64,000 nt of DNA, taken from Bacteroidales bacterium. GTDB taxonomy: Bacteria > Bacteroidota > Bacteroidia > Bacteroidales > F082. The notes below the pieces were generated by a model that searched no databases, was not told where the DNA came from, and worked only from the letters and a program-made list of their open reading frames with translations. A program made the translations under genes and the position numbers. Shown here piece by piece: positions 44,578 to 52,621 of the stretch. The stretch covers positions 1 to 64,000 of the forward strand of contig JAFUAA010000029.1 in NCBI GenBank assembly GCA_017460915.1, in the 5' to 3' direction. Every line of letters starts with the position of its first letter. Position 1 is the stretch's first letter.

Positions 44578-44605
44578 AGGGCTGCCACGATGTGACAGCC
44601 CTATA
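44578..44605 (+). terminator. Terminator of alaS
   Basis: Stem AGGGCTG (44578-44584) with CAGCCCT (44596-44602), followed by ATATT. It is a weak T-run, in a convergent region shared with rdgB. Confidence 0.6.
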
Positions 44606-44606
44606 T

Positions 44607-45188
44607 TCATGCCTCTTTGGTTAGGAACTCTATCAATTTCCGCGTGGCGCGGCCACGATGGCTGATGACGTTTTTCACTTCGTGGCCCAGCTCAGCGAAG
44701 GTCTGGTCGTAACCGTCGGGCTGGAAAATCGGGTCGTAGCCAAAACCCTCGCTGCCGCGTTGCGTTTCTGTGATGTGTCCGTCGCAGCGGCCTTCGAAGA
44801 AATAGGATTCGCCGTTCAGGTTCAAGGCAATCGCCGTGCGGAAAGCCGCCTTGCGGTTGGTTTGACCCTTCATCGCGGCCAACATCTTGTCCACGTTGTC
44901 CTGATAGGTGCAATGCTCGCCGGCATAACGCGCCGAATACACGCCCGGTGCGCCGCCCAAGGTTTCCACCTCGAGGCCCGTGTCGTCGGCAAAGCAATCC
45001 ACATGGAACTTGTTCGTCACAAAGTCCGCCTTAATCTTGGCGTTGCCTTGGATGGTGTCGGCGTCTTCGATGATTTCCTCATGGCAGCCGATGTCGTCGA
45101 GGCTCAAGACCTCATAGAGGCCATCCATGATTTCGCGCATCTCGCGCAACTTGTTTATGTTGTTCGTGGCAAATACGATTTGTTTCAT
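44607..45188 (-). CDS. rdgB: Non-canonical purine NTP pyrophosphatase (RdgB/HAM1)
   Basis: 193 residues. It hydrolyses dITP, XTP and related faulty nucleotides to monophosphates. N-terminal VFATNNINKLREMREI, catalytic FADDTGLEVETLGGAPGVYS, and the C-terminal GFGYDPIFQPDGYDQTFAEL plus SHRGRA motif are all present. Confidence 0.95.
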   Translation of the reverse strand: MKQIVFATNNINKLREMREIMDGLYEVLSLDDIGCHEEIIEDADTIQGNAKIKADFVTNKFHVDCFADDTGLEVETLGGAPGVYSARYAGEHCTYQDNVDKMLAAMKGQTNRKAAFRTAIALNLNGESYFFEGRCDGHITETQRGSEGFGYDPIFQPDGYDQTFAELGHEVKNVISHRGRATRKLIEFLTKEA

Positions 45189-45376
45189 AAGATTTCAAGA
45201 TTGATTCTATAGAACTACAGATTTCACGGATTTTACTGACTCATTCCGATAATTATAAGGATGCAAGCATCCCATTCTCACAGATGGGCTGACGCGAGCA
45301 GAAATCCGTACAAATAGGCCGTTCGCGGCCTTCGAATTTTCTGTCAAAATCTGTTTCATCTGTGTAATCTGTAGTT
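45189..45376. repeat. Intergenic region with an imperfect inverted repeat
   Basis: AACTACAGATTTCACGGATT near 45210 is mirrored by ATCTGTGTAATCTGTAGTTT near 45357-45378, with smaller hairpins between (GGATGCAAGCATCC; GGCCGTTCGCGGCC). It resembles dispersed CACAGATT-rich repeats of Bacteroidota intergenic DNA. No gene is seen. Confidence 0.5.
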
Positions 45377-46054
45377 TCATAATGTCCAGTCAATAGGTTC
45401 TATTCCGTTTTGTATCAAATAATTGTTCGTCTGCGAAAAATGATGGCACCCGAAGAAGCCTCGGCTGGCCGAGAGCGGCGATGGATGCACTGACTTCAGA
45501 ATCAGGTGTTTGAACGGGTCAATCAAGGCTTGCTTCGCGATGGCATAGTTGCCCCAAAGGATAAAAACGAGGTGATCGCGTTGCTCGGAAAGGGCACGAA
45601 TGGCCGCATCGGTGAACTGTTCCCAGCCGTGGCGCGAGTGCGAGGCGGCCTGTCCGGCACGCACCGTCAGCGAGGCATTGAGCAGCAGCACCCCTTCCCT
45701 CGCCCACTTCTCAAGGTTGCCCGAACGCGCCATCGGCACGCCAAGGTCGTCGTGCAACTCCTTGAAGATGTTCTGCAAACTGGGCGGGAAAGGCACGCCG
45801 TCGGGCACTGAGAACGAAAGTCCGTGCGCCTGACCTGGTCCGTGATACGGGTCTTGACCCAAAATTACGACCTTCACCTTATCGAAAGGAGTGAGGTTAA
45901 ATGCGTTGAAAATCAGCGGTCCGGGAGGATAGACGGCGTATTGCCGCTTCTCGCTCACCAGAAACGACTTCAAATCCGCAAAATACGGTGTTTCAAACTG
46001 CGGCTTCAGCACTTGGTACCAAGTTTCATCAATATCGGGTTTCTTTGCTTCCAT
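45377..46054 (-). CDS. ung: Uracil-DNA glycosylase (family 1)
   Basis: 225 residues. Excises uracil from DNA to start base-excision repair. Water-activating loop [18 protein letters not shown] with the catalytic Asp, [19 protein letters not shown] and the DNA-intercalating [13 protein letters not shown]. Full length and intact. Confidence 0.96.
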   Translation of the reverse strand: MEAKKPDIDETWYQVLKPQFETPYFADLKSFLVSEKRQYAVYPPGPLIFNAFNLTPFDKVKVVILGQDPYHGPGQAHGLSFSVPDGVPFPPSLQNIFKELHDDLGVPMARSGNLEKWAREGVLLLNASLTVRAGQAASHSRHGWEQFTDAAIRALSEQRDHLVFILWGNYAIAKQALIDPFKHLILKSVHPSPLSASRGFFGCHHFSQTNNYLIQNGIEPIDWTL

Positions 46055-46203
46055 AACGTTTGTGTGTGTTTGCGGGGACTGAAATCCCCGATGAATTCTG
46101 GTCGCCCTTCAGGGCTCTGCTTTTATGCAATCGATAAAATTTCTGCAAAGATGGCAATTTTTTGGAGAAAAATGCGTTTCTTTGCAAATCAAATTTCATC
46201 AAG

Positions 46204-46335
46204 ATGAAGAGAAGAATGGCCATCGTATTGCTAATCGCCTTTGTTTCAGGCATTATCATGACTTCGTGCGGCTCCAACAAGAGTTGCCCTGCCTACGGCG
46301 AATCGCAAAAGTACATCAAGGAGACTCGTTATTAA
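46204..46335 (+). CDS. Small lipoprotein, 43 residues
   Basis: MKRRMAIVLLIAFVSGIIM is followed by the lipobox TSC (Cys22) and then GSNKSCPAYGESQKYIKETR to the stop. The layout of basic start, hydrophobic stretch and lipobox identifies a lipoprotein signal; the mature peptide is only 22 residues. A TTTCTTTGC box lies 24 nt upstream. The next gene (outer-membrane-type protein at 46358) starts 22 nt after its stop, so they likely form an operon. Function unknown. Confidence 0.7.
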   Translation: MKRRMAIVLLIAFVSGIIMTSCGSNKSCPAYGESQKYIKETRY

Positions 46336-46357
46336 TTAAGGTGTTGGAGGTAACGCC

Positions 46358-47146
46358 ATGACGGCCTTCAGACGACCTTTCCGGCGGTTGCTTTTGTTCA
46401 CGCTTTTCGGAGCGTGTCCTTTTTTATTGTCGGCACAAAACATTGACATACAAAGTGATGACGACAAACCCTTGGAGGAACGCATCATCTATAGCCACCA
46501 AAACACCTACAACATTGCCCTACATTCGCAAGGTTTCGGGGTGGGCTTCAAGCTCGGGCGCATCAAGAGCATCAACGTGACCAACAACTGGGAGGCAGAG
46601 GCTGTTTCGCTGCATTCGCTCAAAGAAATCAAGACCATGAACCTGTCGCAGTTCAACAGCAGACCGTTCGTCTACGGCAAGCTCAACAACGTGTTTGTGT
46701 TGCGATTCGGCTACGGTCAGGAACGGCGCATCTTCGGCAAGCCCTATTGGGGCGGCATCGAAACGCGCTGGACCTACGAGTTTGGCGCCTCGTTGGCTTT
46801 GGCCAAGCCGTATTATTACTATGTGGTCACCTATCAACCGAGCGGATCGGGAAGCTATTATGAACGAATCGAAGAGCAAAAATTCGAGCAAGACATCGAC
46901 ATTTTGGGTCGAGCCTCGTTCATCAAAGGCATTGAGGAGACTCGGCCTTCGCCTGGTGTGCATGCCTCGGCGGGACTGAGTTTCGAGATTGGCAAGTCGC
47001 GCACCCGCGTGCAGGCCATCAACGTTGACGTGAAAGCGGAATTGTTTCCTTTGGGTGTTTCCATCATGGATTCGGAAAGGAACCGCATGTTTTACCTCAC
47101 TTTCATGCTGTCGTACAATTGGGGGGCGCGATTCAACAAGTACTGA
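46358..47146 (+). CDS. Hypothetical outer-membrane-type protein
   Basis: 262 residues with a signal peptide (FRRLLLFTLFGACPFLLSAQ) and a body of alternating strands (NIALHSQGFGVGFKLGRIKS, GASLALAKPYYYYVVTYQP) ending YLTFMLSYNWGARFNKY, suggesting a beta-barrel. It recurs in Bacteroidales without known function. Its start is set by an unusually strong Shine-Dalgarno (GGAGG at 46346-46350, 7 nt before the ATG), rare in this window. Confidence 0.7.
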   Translation: MTAFRRPFRRLLLFTLFGACPFLLSAQNIDIQSDDDKPLEERIIYSHQNTYNIALHSQGFGVGFKLGRIKSINVTNNWEAEAVSLHSLKEIKTMNLSQFNSRPFVYGKLNNVFVLRFGYGQERRIFGKPYWGGIETRWTYEFGASLALAKPYYYYVVTYQPSGSGSYYERIEEQKFEQDIDILGRASFIKGIEETRPSPGVHASAGLSFEIGKSRTRVQAINVDVKAELFPLGVSIMDSERNRMFYLTFMLSYNWGARFNKY

Positions 47147-47235
47147 AAACAAACGGTTTAGGTGTTGTGGCGTAGCATCCAGAAAAAAATCCGAAAAAAA
47201 ATCCTCGATTTTTCTTGCGGCATTCAAAAAAACAT

Positions 47236-47244
47236 TATTTTTGC
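47236..47244 (+). promoter_or_regulatory. -7 promoter box of tRNA-Gln
   Basis: TATTTTTGC, 12 nt before the mature 5' end of the tRNA. Confidence 0.65.
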
Positions 47245-47256
47245 AGCCGATTTCAG

Positions 47257-47329
47257 TGCCCAATGGTGTAATTGGCAACACGACTGACTCTGGATCAGTA
47301 AAGTCCAGGTTCGAACCCTGGTTGGGCAA
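47257..47329 (+). tRNA. tRNA-Gln (anticodon CTG)
   Basis: A 73-nt cloverleaf. Acceptor stem TGCCCAA/TTGGGCA, D-arm GTGTAATTGGCAACAC, anticodon arm ACTGA-CTCTGGA-TCAGT with anticodon CTG, T-arm CCAGG-TTCGAAC-CCTGG, discriminator A. CCA is not encoded. U1-A72 as the first pair fits bacterial tRNA-Gln. Confidence 0.95.
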
Positions 47330-47333
47330 CAAG

Positions 47334-47367
47334 CAAAAAGAGAGACTTAAAAAAGTCTCTCTTTTTG
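47334..47367 (+). terminator. Terminator of tRNA-Gln
   Basis: A perfect 15-bp stem (47334-47348 with 47353-47367), AAAA loop, T-rich right arm. Confidence 0.85.
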
Positions 47368-47455
47368 TTTGACTGTCTAGAAGATTGTGGTAGGCTTCAC
47401 CTGGAGGTCATCACAATTGGAGATAATCTTCGTGGTGCCGTCAGGATAGACCCGT

Positions 47456-48121
47456 TTAATACTCTTTAAACTCGTCGCCGACGCTCTCATACTGGTAGTT
47501 CTCCCCTATCTGCTCCTCGTCATCAGAGATCAGCACGGGCTCGCCCTGCTGCCAAGTCTCATAGTCCCAATCGGTGACCTGGCCGTTGTCCATGTTGTAC
47601 AGTCTTTCCTTATCCAAGGAATAGGAATCCCAGCTGAACTCATGATACAAACCCAACATGTTGCGACTTGCATAATACTCCAAAGGAAAGACAGTGCCGT
47701 AGGTCTCGGTGACGCATTTCTCGTAATCCACGCCCCAGTCTGCCATCTGCTCTGGTTGCGGATTGGTTTCCGTCAAGTTGATGCGTCTCAGCATCATGCG
47801 ACCTTTGACGGGTACACAATAATACAAGTAGTCGTCTTGGGTGAAGACACAGTTCACCACGCTGTCGGTCTCTGCCATGTAGGGAATTGCGGTCGAAGTC
47901 TTCGAGTCGTAGAAAAACAACTTACCGCTGCCGAGTACGGCCATGTCGCATCCCGAAAGGTCGACAAGCTCTTGTTCCTCGACTTCGGGAGTTGTCTCCT
48001 CTACAGTAACATTGTTGTCTGGAGCAAGGGAGCCGTTGTCCATTGCTTGTTTTGGTGTGTTGTTGCAGCTGACGACAGTCAGGACTGCCATCATGAGCAT
48101 AAAACAAGAAACCGTTTTCAT
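47456..48121 (-). CDS. Hypothetical lipoprotein
   Basis: 221 residues from the ATG at 48121, where a lipoprotein signal begins (MKTVSCFMLMMAVLTVVSCN, lipobox VVSC). The longer frame overlaps udk and has no protein-like character. The mature part is acidic (EETTPEVEEQELVDLSGCDM) and contains a beta-rich stretch (GSGKLFFYDSKTSTAIPYMA) that may be part of a propeller-like fold. No family recognised. It lies 43 nt downstream of udk on the same strand. Confidence 0.65.
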   Translation of the reverse strand: MKTVSCFMLMMAVLTVVSCNNTPKQAMDNGSLAPDNNVTVEETTPEVEEQELVDLSGCDMAVLGSGKLFFYDSKTSTAIPYMAETDSVVNCVFTQDDYLYYCVPVKGRMMLRRINLTETNPQPEQMADWGVDYEKCVTETYGTVFPLEYYASRNMLGLYHEFSWDSYSLDKERLYNMDNGQVTDWDYETWQQGEPVLISDDEEQIGENYQYESVGDEFKEY

Positions 48122-48164
48122 GACAAATAAAACTAATTTGATAATCCTATTGGAATTCAATGTT

Positions 48165-48773
48165 TTACTTACCCAAATGCATTCTGATTCGAGAAGCCAG
48201 AATGTCGACCACCACGGGGCTGGAGCCGCGCGGCAGAATGATGTCGGCAGTACGTTTGGTGGGATCGATGAATTGTTGGTGCATGGGTTTGACGAAGGTC
48301 TGGTAATGGCGCAACACGTCTTCCCAAGTACGTCCGCGTTCGGCAATGTCGCGACGTATGATGCGCATCAGACGCTCGTCGCCATCGGTATCCACAAACA
48401 CCTTGATATCCATACGTTTGCGCAGCTCCTCGTTGACCAGCACCATGATGCCTTCCACGATGATGACCTCCGTGGGATGCACATAAATCACCTCTTGCGA
48501 ACGCGCACAGGTGACGTAGGTATAAATCGGCATGGGGATGGTCTCGCCTTTTTTCAGGCGGTCAAGGTGGTCGATAAGCAAGTCCCACTCAATGGCATCA
48601 GGGTGGTCGAAGTTGATTTGCTTCTTCTCCTCGGGTGTCTTGTCGCCGTTGTCATAATAATAGGCGTCTTGCGAAATGACTGATACTGAGTTTCCTGGCA
48701 ATTGGCTGACTAATTCCTTCACGACGGTGGTCTTGCCCGAACCTGAACCGCCTGCAATTCCAATGACTAACAT
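48165..48773 (-). CDS. udk: Uridine kinase
   Basis: 202 residues from the ATG at 48773 (MLVIGIAGGSGSGKTTV). P-loop GGSGSGKTT at 8-16, DAYYYDNGD, NFDHPDAIEWDLL and VEGIMVL are typical. It phosphorylates uridine and cytidine in pyrimidine salvage. A TACTTTTGTG promoter box lies at about 48793-48802 on the minus strand. Confidence 0.93.
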   Translation of the reverse strand: MLVIGIAGGSGSGKTTVVKELVSQLPGNSVSVISQDAYYYDNGDKTPEEKKQINFDHPDAIEWDLLIDHLDRLKKGETIPMPIYTYVTCARSQEVIYVHPTEVIIVEGIMVLVNEELRKRMDIKVFVDTDGDERLMRIIRRDIAERGRTWEDVLRHYQTFVKPMHQQFIDPTKRTADIILPRGSSPVVVDILASRIRMHLGK

Positions 48774-48857
48774 GATTGAGAGGTTTTGATGGCACAAAAG
48801 TAAGGAATTTGTTGAATTGTTGGGTGTTTAATCGTTTAATTGATGCAAGTTTTTTAG

Positions 48858-48866
48858 TATTTTTGC
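48858..48866 (+). promoter_or_regulatory. -7 promoter box of the FMN-binding lipoprotein gene
   Basis: TATTTTTGC, 24 nt before the ATG at 48890. Confidence 0.65.
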
Positions 48867-48889
48867 ACGACTTTTAAAAAGCAAGAATT

Positions 48890-49390
48890 ATGAACACAAT
48901 CCAAAGAATCGCAGGCGGTGTGTTGCTCGCTGGAGTGTTGGGCATCTCGGGATGCGGCCAAAAAGTGAAATGGCCTGCTCTTCCCGTCGAGGAAATCTCG
49001 TCCTACTACAGCGATGCCGCCAAAACCAAAACCATCGACACAGCTTATTACGAAATCCAAAACGCCCAAGGCGAAAAAATCGGCACGGTGCTGTTCTCCG
49101 CACCTTATTCCGACGGCGTGAAAGGCTTCAACGGGCCTACACCTCTATTAATAGCCTTGGATGCTGAAAGCCGCATCAAGGAAGTTGCACTTCTGGAAAA
49201 CCAGGAGACACCCCGTTTCGCCCAACGCGTCGTTGAAGGCGGACTCTATGAAAGTTGGAACGGCCTCACTCCCGCCGAAGCCTTGAACAAGGAAGCGGAT
49301 GCCGTGAGTGGTGCCACCTACACCTCCAACGGTGTGAAACAAAGTCTGGCCGTCCGGCTGAAAGCCTACGAAAGGCAGCTCAAGAAGTAA
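48890..49390 (+). CDS. FMN-binding-domain lipoprotein, probable flavinylated protein
   Basis: 166 residues. Lipoprotein signal (RIAGGVLLAGVLGISGC, Cys22). The FMN_bind domain (about 80-160) carries the flavinylation motif DAVSGATYTS, where the Thr of the SGAT box receives FMN from ApbE. It is the RnfG/NqrC-type domain without their membrane helix, so the protein is likely a stand-alone extracytoplasmic electron carrier on a lipid anchor. No rnf, nqr or apbE gene lies in this window. The partner is unknown. Confidence 0.85.
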   Translation: MNTIQRIAGGVLLAGVLGISGCGQKVKWPALPVEEISSYYSDAAKTKTIDTAYYEIQNAQGEKIGTVLFSAPYSDGVKGFNGPTPLLIALDAESRIKEVALLENQETPRFAQRVVEGGLYESWNGLTPAEALNKEADAVSGATYTSNGVKQSLAVRLKAYERQLKK

Positions 49391-49457
49391 ACAAGAATCC
49401 TTGGTACGATTTTTGTGTTTTTCCGAGGCATTATTAATATCTAAAATTGACTGCCTT

Positions 49458-50129
49458 ATGAAAAAACACTTGTTGTCACTTTGCCTCCTGCTGGCAGTGA
49501 CCTTCACCGCCGAGGCACAAATGCGACCTCCAAGACCGCATTATCCTCATCACCCCAAGCGGACTGTGGTCAAGCCCGCGCCGCCCAGAACCCCAAGGCC
49601 ACCCTATAGCCCCATGGGTGAGTTCCGTTTCCATGTGTTGGCCGATTTGGGTGTAGGCGATTTCGGCGCCGTCTTCATGCACGAAATTCCTTTCCACTTC
49701 AGCGTGGGCGGCATGGCCGAATACCAAATCGGGCATATGACCAGCATAGGCCTCGGTGCAGAGTATTATTCCAGCTACGGCAAACATTGCCGTTTGTTTG
49801 AGAACATGCAGGAAACCTATATCCATACGGTGCCCGTCTATGCCAACCTGAAATTCACGCTGCCCGACGCTCCCATCAGCCCCTTCATCGAAGGTCGCAT
49901 TGGCTATTCGCTTCCTGCAGGCGAAGTGACCTGCCTCAACATGAATGGAGTGTACCAATACATTTCCACAGGATTGTACACGGGAGGTGGCATTGGGCTC
50001 AAGATCTATCGAACCAACCTCAGTTGCGGCGTCTCCGTCATTGATGTGGTCGACAAGGCCTTGGGCTTCAACGGTGGCCGCGTGGATGTGATTACGGACT
50101 ATTACGTGCGGCTGTCATTCGCGTTCTGA
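49458..50129 (+). CDS. Outer membrane beta-barrel protein with proline-rich N-terminus
   Basis: 223 residues from the ATG at 49458 with signal peptide (KKHLLSLCLLLAVTFTAEAQ). A Pro/Arg/His-rich linker follows (MRPPRPHYPHHPKRTVVKPA) before a small barrel (FRFHVLADLGVGDFGAVF, MTSIGLGAEYYSSYGKH, VDVITDYYVRLSFAF). The basic Pro-rich stretch is unusual for this class and might contact peptidoglycan or LPS (inference). Convergent with rsmI, overlapping it by 15 nt. Confidence 0.75.
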   Translation: MKKHLLSLCLLLAVTFTAEAQMRPPRPHYPHHPKRTVVKPAPPRTPRPPYSPMGEFRFHVLADLGVGDFGAVFMHEIPFHFSVGGMAEYQIGHMTSIGLGAEYYSSYGKHCRLFENMQETYIHTVPVYANLKFTLPDAPISPFIEGRIGYSLPAGEVTCLNMNGVYQYISTGLYTGGGIGLKIYRTNLSCGVSVIDVVDKALGFNGGRVDVITDYYVRLSFAF

Positions 50130-50807
50130 CAACACGCCGTCTCTCCCTTCAAGAACAATGACGATTTCGCCTTTTATCTCCTTCTTCGAAAAATGCTCGA
50201 TGACCTCTGCCAAGGTGCCTCGGGCATTTTCTTCATGGACTTTGGTCAACTCGCGCGAAACGCTGACCTTTCTTTCTGCGCCACAAACCTCGGCCAATTG
50301 CTGCAAGGTCTTCAACAAACGGAACGGCGATTCATACAAAATCGTGGTATACCAATGGTCCGCCACTTCCTTCAATTTGGTCTGACGGCCTTTCTTGTGC
50401 GGCAGAAATCCCTCAAAGATAAACTTTTCGGCCGGCAGGCCCGAGTTGACCAAAGCCGGCACGAAAGCCGTCGGGCCAGGCAGGCATTCCACCTCGATGC
50501 CACGTTTCACGCATTCGCGCACCAACAAGAACCCTGGGTCGGAGATGGCTGGCGTGCCTGCGTCTGTGACCAAAGCCAAGGTCTCCCCCGCTTGAAGACG
50601 GTCGGCGATGTGTACCACCACTTGATGTTCGTTGCGGATATGGAATGCCGTCATCGGCTTGCTGATGTCCAGATGCCTCAGCAGGTTCCCCGAAGTGCGG
50701 GTGTCCTCGGCAAGAATGCCGTCCACCTCTTTCAGTACACGGATGGCCCGCAAGGTGATATCCTCAAGATTACCTATGGGTGTTGGAACAAGATAGAGTT
50801 TCGACAT
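50115..50807 (-). CDS. rsmI: 16S rRNA (cytidine-1402-2'-O)-methyltransferase
   Basis: 230 residues from the ATG at 50807 (MSKLYLVPTPIGNLEDITLR). The SAM-dependent tetrapyrrole-methylase fold shows AEDTRTSGNLLRHLDI, LVTDAGTPAISDPGFLLVRE and LPGPTAFVPALVNSGLP. RsmI methylates C1402 in the ribosomal P site. It starts 9 nt after the upstream gene on the same strand. Confidence 0.94.
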   Translation of the reverse strand: MSKLYLVPTPIGNLEDITLRAIRVLKEVDGILAEDTRTSGNLLRHLDISKPMTAFHIRNEHQVVVHIADRLQAGETLALVTDAGTPAISDPGFLLVRECVKRGIEVECLPGPTAFVPALVNSGLPAEKFIFEGFLPHKKGRQTKLKEVADHWYTTILYESPFRLLKTLQQLAEVCGAERKVSVSRELTKVHEENARGTLAEVIEHFSKKEIKGEIVIVLEGRDGVLSERE

Positions 50808-50815
50808 GGCCCGGT

Positions 50816-51895
50816 TCAATCAAACTTACGCGTGACCAAATCCCTGAGTTTCTGATAGGCCTCATTGCTGCTGTTCCACTGCAGCTCAATCTTCAGCTCG
50901 TTGAGATAAATCATCGCACCGTTCAAAGTCTTCAAGTCGTTGAGGTTTTCGATGGACTTGTTGTATTTTTCCATACTTCCGCCAAACAACTCATTGACAA
51001 ACAAAAACTTATCATTGATTCCGATGGCCGATCTTAGGTCATGGACTGGATTCTGCTGCAACTTGGCCGCAAGGGAATGGTCTTCCTGCATCATCTTGTC
51101 GCCCAAGGTTTCAGAAGTGGAAAGCTCAAACCCTGCATCGTCGTTATCGAAGAAGTCGGAAACGCTATTGGTTTCACTCCGACCAAAGTCAACAGGTTCA
51201 TTATAAGGAATTTCATCCTCAACTTGGGGCATCTCCAAGGGGTTGTCCTTCTCCAAATCCTCGCCGTGCACGCGGTCACGCTCGGGAATTTCATCTTCGG
51301 GGATGGCTTCCATCACATGCACGACCTTCCCTTCGGTTTGGATCGCCACTGGCTCTGGTTCCAACCCTTTCTCTTGCTCCTCTTCGGGCATATCCTCGAA
51401 ACGGAAGAAGAAACCGAACTCGTCGCCCAAAGGCTTTTCCTCCACGGGCGCTTCCTCGACAGGAGCCTCTGTCCCGGCGGGCTGCTGGGTGGTCTGAGGC
51501 TCAGTGAACCTTTCTACGACTGGCTCTTCAACCCTTATGATTGGCATTTCTTCTGCTGGTGCATCAGGTGTTACTTCCTCTGGCTCAGCCACTTCCTGCT
51601 CTTGCTCCACTTCCGCTTCAGGCTCGGTGGGCGTTTCTTCCTGCATCATGCCACCAAAGAGACCTGAAAAGGCCTCGGCATCAAAAGGAAGGTCCTCGTC
51701 AAGAGGTTCGTCGCCCAAATTGATGCTGCAAAGTTGGTCGTAAATGGTGTGAGTGCGGTTCATCAGCACATCCAAATCAAGCAACCCAAGCGGCTTTTCG
51801 TTTCTGAGAAGATAGTTGACCTGTTGGTATAACAAACTGATTTCCTGCTTGATAGAAACCAGTTTTTCTTTTTGGTTCTCAAATTTGTCGTTCAT
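50816..51895 (-). CDS. Conserved Bacteroidales protein of unknown function, acidic
   Basis: 359 residues. The N-terminal helical part (about 1-65; LVSIKQEISLLYQQVNYLL) and C-terminal helical part (about 285-359; SAIGINDKFLFVNELFGG, ALKIELQW-like NELKIELQWNSSNEAYQKLR) are joined by about 220 residues rich in Glu, Pro and Asp, probably disordered. The C-terminal block looks conserved among Bacteroidales proteins encoded beside rsmI and tdk. There is no signal peptide, so it is cytoplasmic. Possibly a scaffold. Function unknown. Confidence 0.7.
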   Translation of the reverse strand: MNDKFENQKEKLVSIKQEISLLYQQVNYLLRNEKPLGLLDLDVLMNRTHTIYDQLCSINLGDEPLDEDLPFDAEAFSGLFGGMMQEETPTEPEAEVEQEQEVAEPEEVTPDAPAEEMPIIRVEEPVVERFTEPQTTQQPAGTEAPVEEAPVEEKPLGDEFGFFFRFEDMPEEEQEKGLEPEPVAIQTEGKVVHVMEAIPEDEIPERDRVHGEDLEKDNPLEMPQVEDEIPYNEPVDFGRSETNSVSDFFDNDDAGFELSTSETLGDKMMQEDHSLAAKLQQNPVHDLRSAIGINDKFLFVNELFGGSMEKYNKSIENLNDLKTLNGAMIYLNELKIELQWNSSNEAYQKLRDLVTRKFD

Positions 51896-51985
51896 ATAGG
51901 ATTTATCTTTATTTTTGCTTCGACGTGTTCAGCAACCATGCTGAAAAGAATTTGCTAAAGTACAAATATTCTAAATACTAACGAC

Positions 51986-52621
51986 ATGTTTATCGAAAAA
52001 GATTCTCACAATAGGTCACAAGGATGGATTGAAGTGATTTGCGGCTCCATGTTTTCGGGCAAGACGGAGGAATTGATTCGCCGTTTGAAGCGCGCCAAAA
52101 TTGCCAAACTGAAGGTGGAGATTTTCAAGCCAGGCGTCGACACGCGCTACAGCGACGAAGACGTGGTTTCGCACAACGCGACGGCTTTGCACTCCATCCC
52201 CGTGGAAAGCGCCAATGAGATTCTTTTTTATGCCACCGACGTTGACGTGATTGGCATCGACGAGGCACAATTCCTTGACGATGAACTTCCTAACGTTTGC
52301 TCCCAACTGGCCAATCAAGGCGTGCGCGTCATCATTGCGGGTTTGGACATGGACTTCTTGGGCCATCCCTTCGGCCCTATGCCCAAGCTGATGGCCATCG
52401 CCGAGGACGTAACCAAAGTGCATGCCATCTGCGTACGATGTGGCAGCCAAGCACAATTCTCGCACCGCATCATCGCGGGCGAAAAATTGGTACTACTAGG
52501 TGAGACGGAAAGTTACGAGCCCCTATGCCGCGCCTGCTACTTGAAGGCTCGCGAAGAGAAATTATTTTCCTCGGCCTTGGACAACAATCAAGACGGTGTA
52601 AATCAAGATCTTAATATCTAA
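51986..52621 (+). CDS. tdk: Thymidine kinase
   Basis: A 211-residue type II thymidine kinase. P-loop [11 protein letters not shown] (20-30), Walker-B-type IDEAQF, and a four-Cys zinc site ([13 protein letters not shown] with CRAC near the end). The last 60 nt overlap the end of the convergent sugar-transferase gene, so the C-terminal 19 residues share DNA with the other gene's terminus. Confidence 0.94.
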   Translation: MFIEKDSHNRSQGWIEVICGSMFSGKTEELIRRLKRAKIAKLKVEIFKPGVDTRYSDEDVVSHNATALHSIPVESANEILFYATDVDVIGIDEAQFLDDELPNVCSQLANQGVRVIIAGLDMDFLGHPFGPMPKLMAIAEDVTKVHAICVRCGSQAQFSHRIIAGEKLVLLGETESYEPLCRACYLKAREEKLFSSALDNNQDGVNQDLNI

